A stretch of DNA of 64,000 nucleotides from Ophryocystis elektroscirrha (taxonomy: Eukaryota; Apicomplexa; Conoidasida; Neogregarinorida; Ophryocystidae). Numbering within the stretch: position 1 is the first letter of the stretch; every line of letters starts with the position of its first letter. The position numbers were made by a program, and so were the translations under genes. The notes beneath the pieces are model-generated. The model saw nothing but the letters and a program-made list of their open reading frames with translations, was not told the DNA's origin and did no database searches. Below are positions 13,068 through 25,744 of the stretch, piece by piece. Location: the NCBI GenBank assembly GCA_030141585.1, contig JAQIFP010000008.1:62001-126000 (forward strand), in the 5' to 3' direction.

Positions 13068-15280
13068 GAATACATTTTAATAGTAATTTTTATTGATATT
13101 TCTATTGATATGAAAAGATCACAAATTATTAGCAGCAATGAGTGTTGAATTAATGTTTTTTATAATAAAAATATATTATTTTATAAATGTAATAAATAAA
13201 GTTTCTAAAATTTATAATAAAATTTGTAATCAAATTATTTTTTTTTCTTAGACTCTAAGGCAAATGAGAGAAAATAGAGTGATGATGAACGCTTTGAAAG
13301 AAACAATTAAAAAATCAATTATTTATATCAATAATATTCGCGACCAATATAAAGGCCCTGTAGTAGGAAGAAGTCTTCAAGAAATATCTGACGCGACGTT
13401 TGATTCGAGTGTTGAAGAAATTGATTTCCAGTGGGTCAACTGAATAACTTAATTCTTTATAATGATATGTTTTTGTATATTTTAAATAGCAGTATGAAAA
13501 CCGCTTTTTGTAAAGATAACTTGTAAAAAAAAATTAAATCAGTAAAACTTAGAATATGCGTAAGGTTAAATGATTGTATTATAAGTTTATTTTATATAGT
13601 ATATGCTTTTAACAGAAATAAAAACTAATGGGATATTCCTTTAGAGTGACTCCGATTCAAAAACCGGAAGTATCTATTGATATAGATACTCTTACGCCTT
13701 TTACTGGTACATTGGATATGGATAATCTAACAAGCATATTAAGAAAGCCATTATGTCCTTTAGACGTACCAACTCTTAATCCCGACTCATATATTGTCTT
13801 AGATGATTTTTCTCGTGAATTTGAAGAACTCAATCAGCTTGGTTTGGAAGATGGTGCATTAAGAACCATCGAATGTGCTCCCGGCTATGAACCGGCTGAA
13901 TTTAATTCAGGACCTTCTCCACAATTACTGAAGTGTGATAGAGGACGTTGGGCTGCCGCTAATTTAATAGAGCCATTTTTACTGTGCGAAAAGCCATGCT
14001 CCGATTATGAAGAAGTAGATCTAGATATAGACATTCTGTCAATGACGGTTATTAAAGAGGGTACTAATAGACATATGTCTAGAAGAAAATTGCTCTGTAA
14101 TGCTGGCTATGAGTCTCCTAATATAATGAAGGGGTATGAAATATTGCACTGTAGATCTGGTACATGGGACAGAAGAACTATTGAGTGTATACGCAAAGAT
14201 ATAACTAGCCAAATTTATCAAAAAGCAGAGTGTGGAAACGCTAAAATCATGAATCTATTAGATAATCCTGATAAATACAGCATAAAAGAAATAATATCTC
14301 GCACATATGTAGAAAATATGTCGAATGAAAATAATAAAAAAGTTGCTACATATGTTGGGGTATGGAATCTGAAATGCGCTAGAGGGTATACATCGGATAT
14401 AGCAAGTTTACCTTTAATATGCATAAATACAACATTATATACAACTCTACATAATAACCGATATTTGGAAGTATCAAATACCGACTTATTCGCAAATTCT
14501 ACAAATATATTCAATTTTAATGAAGGAGAAGATATTATAGAAATCAATTATGGAGAAACTTTTCAACTATTAAAATGTAACTTAGATATTCGTGAGCCTC
14601 CCCATATATCTCCGTCTCAGCCTGGTATATCGAATTCAGCGTTTTACGTACTAGTATTCGCTGGTTGCTGTGGCATTTTAGCTTTAGGAATGTTGGCCTT
14701 GTATTTAAAGAAAACACACTGCTGCACAAAGCCATTTTTCAATGATCATCATCATAAAATCGGGAATGATGATGACTTTGAGGACAAAAAAAAGTTTCCC
14801 GTAAAATCGGAAGATCCTAAGTTATTATATGGAGACACCAATTCATTTTTGAACTCAAATATTAGTCCTCAACCCTTAATTACTCCAAAATCTCTAAACA
14901 CCCGTAAATTTGAAAATAAAAATCAAACGGTGTATCGTGATTTGAATAAAATAGATGATAATAATCATAATAATAATGATGAAGATGATGACAATAAGTC
15001 AAGTGTTGGAGCAAATTTTCATTCAGTAGATAAAACCTTCTACCGTCCAAAACCCAATAAAACATTGATAAAATTAGCCGCAAAAAATCCCTCAAAATTA
15101 CCTAATGCCAATAATTTTGCATTTACATATGAACGCAATATGAATAATGATTATTCGGGAACAGAAAGCTCTCAATCTGCGTTTTATTACAGTGAGCTGG
15201 ATATAGATCATGAAAAGTTGAAACAATTTTGGCAAAATAATGCAGTTTTAAATAACGGGTTTAACAAAAAACTTATTTAA
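3886..15280 (+). CDS. Giant secreted type I membrane protein with sushi/CCP, LNR and Ig-like modules
   Basis: Seven exons: 3886-4441, 4850-5422, 6014-11478, 11966-12182, 12346-12803, 13252-13430 and 13645-15280; all junction phases agree and give about 3,027 residues. Order: signal peptide (FSTFVLFFVFIALSYG); three copies of an unnamed Cys module (to about residue 610); Ig-like Big_5-type domain (~616-730); an NG-Y-W module (~740-850); second Big_5-type domain (~853-970); about eight sushi-like domains; four DG-NG-E-DCGG-C motifs with two further CCP-like units; a helical Cys region; one Notch LNR repeat at the start of exon 4 (~2199-2225); two to three more CCPs; one transmembrane helix (~2815-2837); an Asn/Asp-rich cytoplasmic tail of ~190 residues ending near a lone Trp. 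It is probably an adhesive or secretory-organelle surface protein. Large Cys-rich proteins such as CRMPs are a loose parallel; no orthologue is claimed. Confidence 0.88.
5474..5827. repeat. Assembly gap (100 N) flanked by identical 127-bp sequence
   Basis: Bases 5474-5600 and 5701-5827 are the same 127 bases, separated by exactly 100 N. This lies inside intron 2 of the giant surface-protein gene. A perfect overlap directly abutting a fixed-length gap is what a scaffolder leaves when two contigs that overlap by the assembler's k-mer are not merged. It is most likely not a real duplication. Confidence 0.9.
11661..11755. repeat. 14-bp minisatellite
   Basis: About 6.5 tandem copies of ataaatataattat, followed by a degenerate tail and a (TA)n run. 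It lies inside intron 3 (11479-11965) of the giant surface-protein gene. Confidence 0.85.
13012..13063. repeat. (TA)n microsatellite
   Basis: Uninterrupted TA dinucleotides of about 50 bp in intron 5 of the surface-protein gene. Similar runs lie near 2076, 2157, 4560, 12241, 27057, 27145, 28057, 33800, 42778, 43447, 47361, 48627, 49900, 56490 and 58916, all in introns or between genes. Confidence 0.9.
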
Positions 15281-15339
15281 ACTTGAGGGTTTTTTTTTTT
15301 TTTAAGAAGTTATTAAAAGAAAAAAAAAAAACGAAACTA

Positions 15340-17479
15340 TTAATGAGGGAATAAGATATATACTTGTCTGTCATTCCAAATAGCTGAGTTCGAATCTTTT
15401 TTAGAATTTCTATTTAGCGATAGTCTCAAAGGTTTCCCATTTTTAACGGAAACAAATCTAGAGAATTCAAATTTTACGGGAACAGCTGCTAACATATAAT
15501 CATTTTTATCGGGATCATATTCATAGTATATTGATTCAGCATGCCCCTGAATAACGTGCATATAATCATCTTTTTGTTGTATTTTATTTTGTGTTTGGTT
15601 TTCCATTGCTTCATTAATAAGAATTGTGTAATCATACCACAAGTGAATACCTTTTAATAATACTATTTGAAGAACTATGGTTAATCCTGTCATAACAACA
15701 TAAATAATCACAAAGAAATTGGAGGAAAAAGAGCTAATTATAAACCCCTTCACATAACAACCTCCATATAATCCTAAATATGATACTGCGTTTATAAATC
15801 CACAATAATATGCAGCGGAAGGTATACTAGTTGTACAAATATGGACTACCACCCAAACACCTGTATACAATTTACAGGGTTGTCATTTTTTTACCTAATA
15901 TCTGGTTATAGGCGTTGACAATATGCTTCAAAAATATCATTGCTAGGAATGTCGAATGGCTAGAATTCTTATGTGTACAAATCATTGATATCAAATTCAC
16001 AAAAATTGAATATGAAGAAGCAATAATTGTAGCTACTATCATTTTTTGGCAAAATTTATGTACACGTTGAATTTGACTTTGTTTAATTATTTCTTCATTC
16101 CCTGTAACAATTCATTAAAGCCTTATTCATATCTGTCAATAAATGCAATTATCATTTCAATCATAATCAATCATTTTAATAATAATCAAATATTTCAATA
16201 ATCAACATTATTATTCTTTGTATATTTAAATAAATAATAACAAAGAAAAAATTTCAATTTATAATTGAAAAACTTTTAACGCAAAACATAGTAATATCTG
16301 TATATTTAGATTTAGGTGTATAACATACAAACTATGTACAAGGATTTTTTCAGTAATTTTCAAGGTAAATATTTGATTACCATATAATTTATTATATTTC
16401 AAATATTCAAGGGTTTTTCTTGAAAAATTCGGAATAAAGTATTTGCATATTGCTATAAAGTATTCGTTTAAAAATGATATATTTTCAACATCGTAATGAA
16501 TTACCATGCAGCATAATAATGAACCCAATATATATGAAAACAGACTTACGAACAGATACCCTAATGACAAGTTATCATTCACATTTTCTTCAAATGCTTC
16601 GAACAAAGTACATCTATCAAAATATGTTTGAAAGAAATAAAAAGCCATCCATAAAAAACCTGTTGTTTGACTGGGTATTATCCAGCAATAGCTGATACAG
16701 TTGCCTAATGATTCGGAGTAAGGCCATACAATAATTTTATCATCGTGATTTCGCTTCAAATTACTCATTGGACTATATGAAGGATTTAATACTAATAAAT
16801 ACATTACACCAATTAAACAAAACATAAATGTACACAATGGACGAGTTTTCGCTTCAAACATCTTTCTACTGTCCAAAATAATATTTAATTGCAGTAATTC
16901 TCTTAACTGGAAAAAATTGAAGTTATTTATTTCAATTTTACTTAATCGCTCTGGACGTAAGTAGCTCTTATATAAATTAAATATGGGTTCATATATATAT
17001 AATACAGAGGACTCTAGATATAGATTAGATATTATCATAGTTGATAGAGATACAGTAACAAACATAGATGTTGATACCACTAAGCCACATCCCCATATAC
17101 ACAAATTATCAGGTAATGCTAATAAAGTTAATGCTTGTAGATGCAAATTGAAACATTGGTCTAATACGAGTTCAATTAATGAATCTAAAAACTTATTTTT
17201 TCCAAACATTATTTGATACACGTTAATCAAAGATTTTGCTAAACATGATAGAACTGGGATAGCTATGCCATACTTGTGATAAAATGCTGGCATTGAAAAT
17301 ATTATCAAAATTGTCCAAAATGGTAATAAATCTTGCCCAAACTGTACTCGCCTTGAAAATAAATTTGGAACTCCAAATAACATCGAACGTGTTATAGTAA
17401 ACACATATGCCATAAACCATTGATAAAATGCATCTTGCGATACAACATATGTACTTTGCACCAATTTTTTTTGATGCAT
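15340..17479 (-). CDS. Polytopic membrane protein, unidentified
   Basis: Three exons, 17479-16333, 16101-15895 and 15860-15340, giving 624 residues with matching phases. The first junction uses a GTTTGT donor and is the least certain. The second intron is only 34 nt (15861-15894). Exon 1 encodes many hydrophobic segments; exons 2 and 3 add more (IASSYSIFVNLISMI, VIIYVVMTGLTIVLQIVLL). A hydrophilic C-terminal tail of about 80 residues with QQKDDYMHVIQGH follows. I do not recognise the family; a transporter or a lineage-specific membrane protein would both fit. The stop codon sits just 60 bp from the convergent stop of the giant surface-protein gene. The start is the first ATG of the exon-1 frame. 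Confidence 0.72.
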
Positions 17480-17874
17480 AATATTAAAGATTTATATGTA
17501 TTTAAAATAAATATATATTAGAATAAAAAAATAATTAAAAAGTAATATAATGTATGACTAATTGAAATGGTATAAAAAACCTTCAATCGATCTAATTAAG
17601 CATATTATAAATATGCTTACTAATGCAAAAAAAAAAATGATTTTTTTTTTACAACATGTTATAGAAGGGTGGCTTTGTGTAGTTAAATATACGCTTACAA
17701 GAGTATTATAAAAATGTTAACTTGGAGTCTCTTGTTGGGTACATAAAATGAATGCAATTCTGAAGAGGCAAAAAGATGCTATTATATTATAACCAGATGC
17801 ATAAATAACGACAATGTATAGGAAGTATTATATTATTTTCAAGTATAAATAATCCATATATACATGTAGGCATA
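17480..17874. other. Intergenic region
   Basis: Gap between two co-oriented minus-strand genes. It should hold the 3' UTR of the flippase gene and the promoter of the membrane-protein gene. Only AT-rich sequence with short homopolymers is seen. Confidence 0.5.
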
Positions 17875-20800
17875 TTAAGTTACCATTAGAAAAAAAATAG
17901 GAAGCCACGCTAATGAAGTTAATGTGATAACCTTGCCCCAAAATTTCACTGTTAATATTGTCTGTATGTATATATCAAATTCAATTTTGATTTTACCTCC
18001 AACTCGAAATAATCTGGTAATAAAAATATTGAAAGGAAGTATATTGCAATAGAGCAAATTTCAGCAAGAACCATTAAGAAATGCCATTGATTTACTTCTA
18101 GTATAATGTTTAATAATTCTGCCAATATCAAAGATGAAAAAGTGACTGAAACGGCATCCTGGGGCGTGAACTCAAATAACTTGATAGCTCCGAATACTAT
18201 CACAAAACCCTGAGCGGTTATATTTATTGTTTCTGCTAACATAATTGAATTTTTTACATAATGAGTATGTGAAAAAATCAGTGTAATTACTTAAATACAT
18301 TTAAGCGAATGCAGAATACACATTTTGCACATATTCTATAATTTTAGTTGAAGCATTACTTGATAAACAGATATGAGAAACCACCATAAAAGTTTTTTGA
18401 GTGTCAAGGCTTTGTTTCTCCGTAAGTAACTATATAGTTCAGGAAACATAAAAATAACTTTTTCGCTTAAATCCTGGGTAAGAACTAAGGAAAACACAGG
18501 AAACATTGTATAATAGGTGGCATATCCAACTGTGAGCCAGCCCTATTGTATGATGATTATATAAAAACTTACTTTAAAGCTTGCTATGGGTTTCAAACCG
18601 TCAAAGTAAGCAAGTAAAACCTATTTTTTGCAAATAGTTTTTTTAATAAGTAATACTTGCATAACCGCTATAGATAAACCTCTGTGTATTACAAACTGAG
18701 CCAGCTTTGAAGAACGCATATAATTCAATCTTCCATGCCAAAAAAATAATCGATGAATTTGCTTAAACTCTGTTATTGCATAATCAGATGCAAACGCAGC
18801 TTGATTCCCTTCTTTTCCAAATATACCAACTCCACAATCTGCTTTCTAAAAAGACAAAGTTGTAAAAGAGTTATATATATGTAAAAATAAACCTTTTGGC
18901 AAAATTATTGCATATTAATTGCTATTAAAATTTTATAAGTAAAAAATTAATATAGAATGTATATATTATTACTGAGTTTATATAATTATGAGTGGGGTTT
19001 ATTTGAACAAAACAAATTAAATTGTATAAACTCATTAATTATTGAGTATTTACTTGTAACATAGAAACATCATTTCCTCCATCTCCAATTGCAGCAACGC
19101 GTTTTCTTGAAGATGTTTTCACAGCACCAACAATATCAGCTTTTAAAGTGGGTGTACAACGAGCAAATACAGCAGCAGAACAGTTGCTTATAGTGTTTAT
19201 GAAATCTTCTTTGAAATTTCGAAAAGCCATATCGACAAAGTCACCATCAACAACAATAACAACTTCGTCTGAATAGGTGCACACATTATCTAATGCTATT
19301 TTTGCAGCAGATACGTTGGGATATTTCTAAAAGAAAAAAAAAAGTAAGTAAATTCTTAATATTTCTAAATTATCAAGAATGTATGATAATTTTCACGCAA
19401 AATCAATTCGCTTTTGATTACATGTGATATAATCATATATTCAATATGACTAAAATTTTCTATATATCTATTCTAAATATAACCTTATAAGTCAAAGTGA
19501 CAAAAATTTGCTGTCTGGATTTAAGACCTGCGGACAAGGCAATGCAAGTCGCGGTTTCTAATTTGTCTCCTGTCAACATCCAGACAGAGATACCACCATG
19601 TCTAAATGATTCTATAGTGATAGGGACATCATCCTGCAACCTATCTTCAACACCAGTTACTCCAATTAACTCTAAATTGGTGAATAATTCATCTGTAATA
19701 GATTTCATTTTTTCGGAACGGCGGGTTAAAGTGGTTTGAGCAGAGTGATATCTAAAAATAAAATTAAAGACATAAATTAAATTCTCGCAAATTAATCTGT
19801 CAATTATTATCAGTATACACAACTTTAAATATGAATTTTAATTATGTATATAATTATTACATCTGTTGAAAATTGATAAAGTCGTTTTTAGCGATTTCTT
19901 TGACAGCGAAAACCATTGTTCTTAAACCTGCACGACCCAAGTTGTCACATTCTTCATCAAGCCACGGAAAAGAATTCGGAATAAGATAATTGCAAACGGC
20001 CTGTTCAGCACCTTTAACAAACAACAGATATTTATTGGCTTCAGATTGCAAGTATGGGGCAGGTTTATCTGGAGACGGTATATGACGAACAATGCACCCC
20101 ATGCGTTTAGTCTCTGATGAAAACGGAAAGCGATAGCAAACTTCAAAATCTAAATATTCACCATTAAATAATTCCAATCTTATCAAATCTTCGTCAGCCT
20201 TGATGAGGTTTAGTCCAACCGTACGTGCAAAAGTTGTCATAGCTATTTCATCCGGAGATGAAGCTTGGAAAGTAACCTAAATAAAATATTTAAGTTTTTA
20301 TTCATTGTTCTATACAATTAAACATATACTAAATAATACTCACAACTAATTATTTAAGTAAATGATTGAATAAAGCAAACAATTGAGCTATAAATTTTAA
20401 TGTTTATTTTAATGTTTATTTTAATGTTTATTTTGATGGTGTAAAAGTGATTCAAACTGCCAAAAATAATTTACCAAATATATAATGTATATTCATATTT
20501 CAGTATATATAATAATTTAGGAAATAATTATTATGAATTAAAATACGCATTTGCCGTTAAGAAGCTTTTGATTAATAATTTATAAAAGTAATTAATTTAT
20601 AGCTAACCTCATCAAAACCTTCCTCACGCGTAGGCAGCACTGTGTGACATAACGACAAACCTAGCATCATTCGCCTGATCTGTTCGGTAATTTTGCTTTG
20701 AGTTTGATTAACTACAGAACTTTGCTTGTTAGAGAATATTGACTGGACAGACTGCTTCAAGCCTTCAAACCTATCTTGTCCATAACAAGTAGATCCAAAG

Positions 20801-23800
20801 TGAATTTCTTTCAAAACCATATCGTTTCTTGTTAAAGTTCCTGTTTTATCTGTGAGTAAAATATCTATACGGCCAAGTTCTTCTGCTATAGCAGTATTTC
20901 TAACTAACACTTGACCCATCTTTTTGTCATTGGTAACCGAATAAGCGTAGTATAATCTCGCCATATCCATATTCACACGTAAACTGATTGGAATAATTGA
21001 AGACAGTATAAGTACAAATCTTATAACATTGATAAAATAATCTTGTTTATTTTGAGAAAAATATCCTAAGATTGCTGATACTACTCCTAAAATTACAAAT
21101 AAGGCTTTCGAGATAAAATTAAGCTCTGTATTAAATAATCCTGTTTTTGATCGTTGCGCAGATGTATTTAATAAAGTTCTAGTCTCAACTCCACTATATA
21201 TTGCTAATCCAATAACGGGACCCGTTGTAACTACAGTGGACGCCCATAAAGTATTTTCCTATTAAATAATAATTTAACCAGAAATTAAACCTTCATTACT
21301 ATTTGTATTCTAATCATTATCAAATAATAAAACATACGTTAAAATTTAATACATAAGTACATCTATTTGTTAATTAAATATTACTAAGTTTAGAGGTTCT
21401 GCAGAAACATTTGTTGAATCAGTGTTTTCATCGTATATGTCAATTGCTACGTTGGGGTTTTTTTCTTGTAAATTCCTTGAAGATATAGACAAACCCAATT
21501 GAGGTTCGAACTGATACTGGTAATTTCGTTTTGAATTCCAGTAAAATGTACCCACAAACTTATATATGTCTTTTCTAACAAAAAATTGATTTTATTTCTA
21601 TATATATATATATGTATATTAATATATGTCTCTAATATATATATATTATAACCTATCTAAATTTCAGTTTTAAAAAAGTTATACATATAGATATTTAAAT
21701 TGAGTTTTATACATACTTATATCCTACTTCAAATTAATTGTCTTTCTAAAATCTAACATACATAATAACTAGATTATATATAACATAACCTAAATGTTTT
21801 ATCTTACATATATTAATGCAGTTTTATATTAACACGTCTCTTACAAATAACTTTGATAAACTATTTATCATATATACATCAAAAATGCAGCTAGTTTAAC
21901 GTTAATAAAGTAAGTTCTTATAAAATTAATGATAGTCTAGTAATTAATCTATAATGTAAAAGCAGTTATCTAAGAAAAGAAATACGCATACTTATATTTT
22001 TTAATAATGAATAAGGTATAAACAATTTCTACAAACTATAGATATCACAAGATTACATGATTACAAAACATGTTGATTCTATGTCTATGTTTTATTTAAA
22101 ATTATATGACATGTCCATAGATTATATACCTGGGAGGTTCTACAACAACCCATGCATTCATGAGCTCTATTTGACTGACGCCAACGTTTTGTGTATGGGA
22201 AATAGCTCTGCGAAGTTTCCAATCGGTTTCACCATCAAGCTGATCTGTTCGTACAAATGTAATTCCTCCTTGTGTCGCATGTAAAAGAATCATATCACAA
22301 GGTACTCTTTGATTAGTATTTAATTGAACTAAGTCCCCAATACAAATATCAGACGCTTTAGTTTTGACAAAATTTGAATATTTACGATCAAATACCATAT
22401 ATTCTGCAGAATTCAACTCTTTATCTTTTTGCATTCTAAAAACAATAAGCATTAAAAGATTTGGAGTAAATAAATCAGTTTTATTACTTATGGCAATTTG
22501 ATTATATAGTGATATAATTTAATCATTTTGGTCGTTATACATAACTCATAGGTTTATTAATGAATATATACATACGTATATATATCATTGATTAATTTGT
22601 GCTTTATTTATCTAGTTTATATCAAAAACGTCATAAATATATCCATGAATATATATGCGTGAATTCATTCATGTATTGAACCAGCAATATTTCTATATAA
22701 TTATATATACAAACGAGCTTGATGATATACCTCTAAATACATATAAATAAATATACTTATATAAGTTTAATATACATAATTATTTGCGTATGTGTATACT
22801 AATTTAAGCTAATCTAGTTTAGAATCAATGGAATTTTCAACGTTTACGTCAAATTACCTTTGAAAATGACTCACAATTTCTCGTATAATACATATAGATA
22901 ACACAAATACAAGAGGAGCAATGAATGTGAACAACGGCCCCACCCTTACTTTAGGAATAAATTGAGCAAAGACTACAATGAGATAAAACAAATTTTGAAA
23001 ATGTCTGTATTATTGAATTGCCATTTTAATCATTTACTTAAATTGATCAATCAAAACATTTGGTATAAAAGTGAAAATGTTATGTTTTAATGTTGAAATT
23101 TTATTCGGAGCTATTCATAGTATTTATTACATTTTTTGCTTACGGAAAAAATAGGGAACAGTTAAACCATTTAGGTATATTTTCCTTTGTTCCTTTGATA
23201 CTGTGTGAGTAAATAGCTTGTATCGTATATAATAAAATATTTTGAGAAACCATAGGGAACACTATAAACACTATAATTTATTTATCAGTATATGTCAAAA
23301 TCAGACTGGATAACAATGAAGATATTTTGTATAAAAACTATTAGTATGAAATTATTATTTCTAGTGTAATTCAATAAGGATATTTATAGTTAGATTTGCT
23401 TGATATATTATAGAGTCATATATATACATATATTTTCTCATGACTACATATAAGTTTTATAGACTTGTATTCGTGCTGTAAACTGAAGATCAACACATCA
23501 CTCACTGAATTCTTAGACTTCATATAAGCTTCTGCAAAATTTTTTGAAATTATAGGAGAAAAGTCTTTATTTGAATAAGACATTTTCTTTAGAGTAGAGT
23601 TTTTGTCAAAATTTAACCAACTATTCCCCCCCGTATCGTAATCTTCAAACAAACAATTGCTTATATGTGTAGACTCTATTAAATTATATAAAGATTATTT
23701 GGTAAAAATCATATACAATACCTGCCGAGTTTGAGTCTGAACCTTCCCTATTTAAGGGCTGGTATTTTGTATTAGGAGTGTATGTTAACATTTGTATACT

Positions 23801-23821
23801 TTGTATTTTGTCTGGTTCCAT
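17875..23821 (-). CDS. P4-type ATPase (phospholipid flippase), NEO1/ATP9 clade
   Basis: Sixteen exons summing to 1,142 residues: 23821-23722, 23675-23448, 23200-23144, 23110-23038, 23004-22858, 22435-22130, 21574-21385, 21258-20608, 20276-19861, 19751-19484, 19326-19054, 18845-18657, 18620-18573, 18542-18360, 18209-17997 and 17961-17875. Visible motifs: NKISTLKHNIFTFIP before TM1, DGET in the actuator domain, PISLRVN in TM4, phosphorylation site DKTGTLT, ATP-binding YRFPFSS...KGAEQ, and GDGGNDVSM. PISLRVN with GDGGND marks the NEO1/ATP9 subfamily, which moves aminophospholipids at Golgi/endosome membranes and, unlike other P4 pumps, works without a CDC50 subunit. Catalytic residues are intact. 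Introns include 30, 33, 35 and 36 nt examples. Exon 2's 3' boundary uses a weak GTAGTC donor. Confidence 0.93.
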
Positions 23822-24094
23822 GCATCTGTTTTTAAGCAGCAAAATTCAGAATACTACAACTTAATTTATTTTAGCGAATTTTTTATATTTAAGAGGTGCA
23901 CTATAATTAATCATTAAATTTTATGTTTTTTAAATTTATTTAACTTTAGCTTTAATAAATAATAGTTATGTGACTTGTGAAATAATGAAAAAATTGTTAT
24001 TGTACTATTAGAATATTGCGCTGTTTAAAAATAATAGTATAACAAATAAATATCGCATTTTTTTTTAGCTACCGCTTCACGAATCATTTAAAAA
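23822..24094. promoter_or_regulatory. Short divergent promoter region
   Basis: Only 273 bp separate the start codons of the flippase (-) and the small secreted protein (+), so both promoters must lie here or overlap the genes. No specific element is recognised. Confidence 0.5.
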
Positions 24095-25640
24095 ATGATT
24101 TTAAGAAAAATAGTATTTACAGCGTTTTTCAGTATTTGCTTTTGTATATCATGCTACCATGTAAGAAATATTTTTTCTCGAAATTCTTAAAGAGTATAGA
24201 ATTGAAATTGTTAGCTCGGCAGTCATCTTCCACAGTAAGAATTATATAGAAACTTTATAGATGTAGTCTGAATTCTTAATAATACATGATTCTTTCACGG
24301 CCTGCACGAACCCAACAGTTATCGATGGTACCGCATCAGTAAATTATAGTTATGAACATATATTTCAAGGGAGTTATGGATTTTTCAGTAACGATTCATT
24401 TTTACTAAATTTAATAAGGGGGCTAAAGCTATATGTGCGTCCCAAGCCACTTGCAACTTTTTACAATGGTAAAAACAAGAATTATGTAATTATCCCTCAG
24501 GAATCAAAAAACTAAACAGATATACCTTTGTTCAGATCAAAATTTCATGTCTGCAACCCCAGACCTGAGTTGGGATATCGGTGTTAAGTCAACTATATGT
24601 AAGGCTATTATATTTTAAACTATAAGTTAACGTGAGTTTATGCATATTATTATAATTTGAAAAGCAAAAATAGCTATTCTGTATAAACTATATATATGTA
24701 TAAGAATATATATATTTAAATACTCAAAGTTACACGAAATGTAGGGTAAAGTTTAGTTCTTTTATTGCATCAAAGATTCCAATAATAATCTGTGTTCAAG
24801 TATGCTTTACGTGCCTTAATTTAATATAACTAATTTATTCCTAAAATGATGTGGGTTTTGTATTTCTATGGAAATTTGTATTTACTTCTAGTGAGTAATA
24901 TTAAAAATACATTTAAATAAAATTAAAATCAATAAGCCTCCTTATAGTGCAAGCATAAACATGATTGCATGAGTTTAATACTGACAACAAAGTTTAGACA
25001 ATAAATCTTTATAAGATACAGAAAAAAAAAATATTTTGCTCCTAAAGTTGAATAACTAGATTATTTCTAACAGCTAGTATTTAATAATTTTTTTTGAGAC
25101 AGTGGAAAATAAAAATTTTAATCTGGCTGTAAACCAACATTCTGTATGCTCATCTCCTTTGGCTGTACAGGTCATCAGTGACTTAAATGATGCGGTTGAA
25201 AAGTATGGATGAAATAAAACTCATCAAAGCAGGTGCAAATTCTTGGGATGCGACTTTTTTTCAATCAATTTCAATTTAGGATTGTCTACAGTAACTTTGT
25301 AATTATCTTGCTAATTTATAAGGGTCCCGCAGTTAGCCCAAAACAAGCTTGGTTTTGCAAGCGTAAGATATACTCACACTATTAATTGTAATTCAGACAT
25401 TCCAGTTGTGGTCAATCGGTATGAATCAATATATGAGAATGATTCATATAATAGAGACGGTTTTGTAACTTATACTCAGTCGACTGCTGAAATAGAAGCA
25501 ATTCCTTCAAAACAATTTTCAATGAAAGCTCCTTGTGGTATAATGTAATAGTTGCCAATTTTTATACAGGTTTAAACGGTCCAATATCCAAAGACCATTA
25601 CTTTCCGGGTATACGTGAAGGTAATGGCGGTAAAATGTAG
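24095..25640 (+). CDS. Small secreted two-domain cysteine-containing protein, unidentified
   Basis: Nine exons (24095-24160, 24193-24234, 24267-24485, 24520-24598, 25103-25202, 25233-25290, 25323-25362, 25397-25537, 25570-25640) sum to 271 residues, ending TAG. Introns are 32, 32, 34, 504, 30, 32, 34 and 32 nt; every phase matches, which argues strongly that the gene is real although no long open frame exists. A signal peptide (ILRKIVFTAFFSICFCISC) is followed by two halves that look related: each has C-x2-3-P, then a G-x-FF-S/I-N motif (YGFFSND, CDFFSIN), then an aromatic residue and Cys (YLCSDQ, WFCKRH). There is no transmembrane segment or GPI-like tail, so it is probably secreted or lumenal. 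The family is not recognised. Confidence 0.8.
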
Positions 25641-25744
25641 TTTATGCTTAGGGGAAATCATCGGAACTTCAGATTTAAATAAAAAGAAATGAAATTATGA
25701 TGTTATTTTTTATGATAAATTTTATGGGGTTGAGTTTATATAGC

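Noticed and set aside
22057..22284. 75-codon plus-strand frame
   Set aside because: Antisense to the flippase actuator-domain exon (DGET motif), where homology fixes the coding strand.
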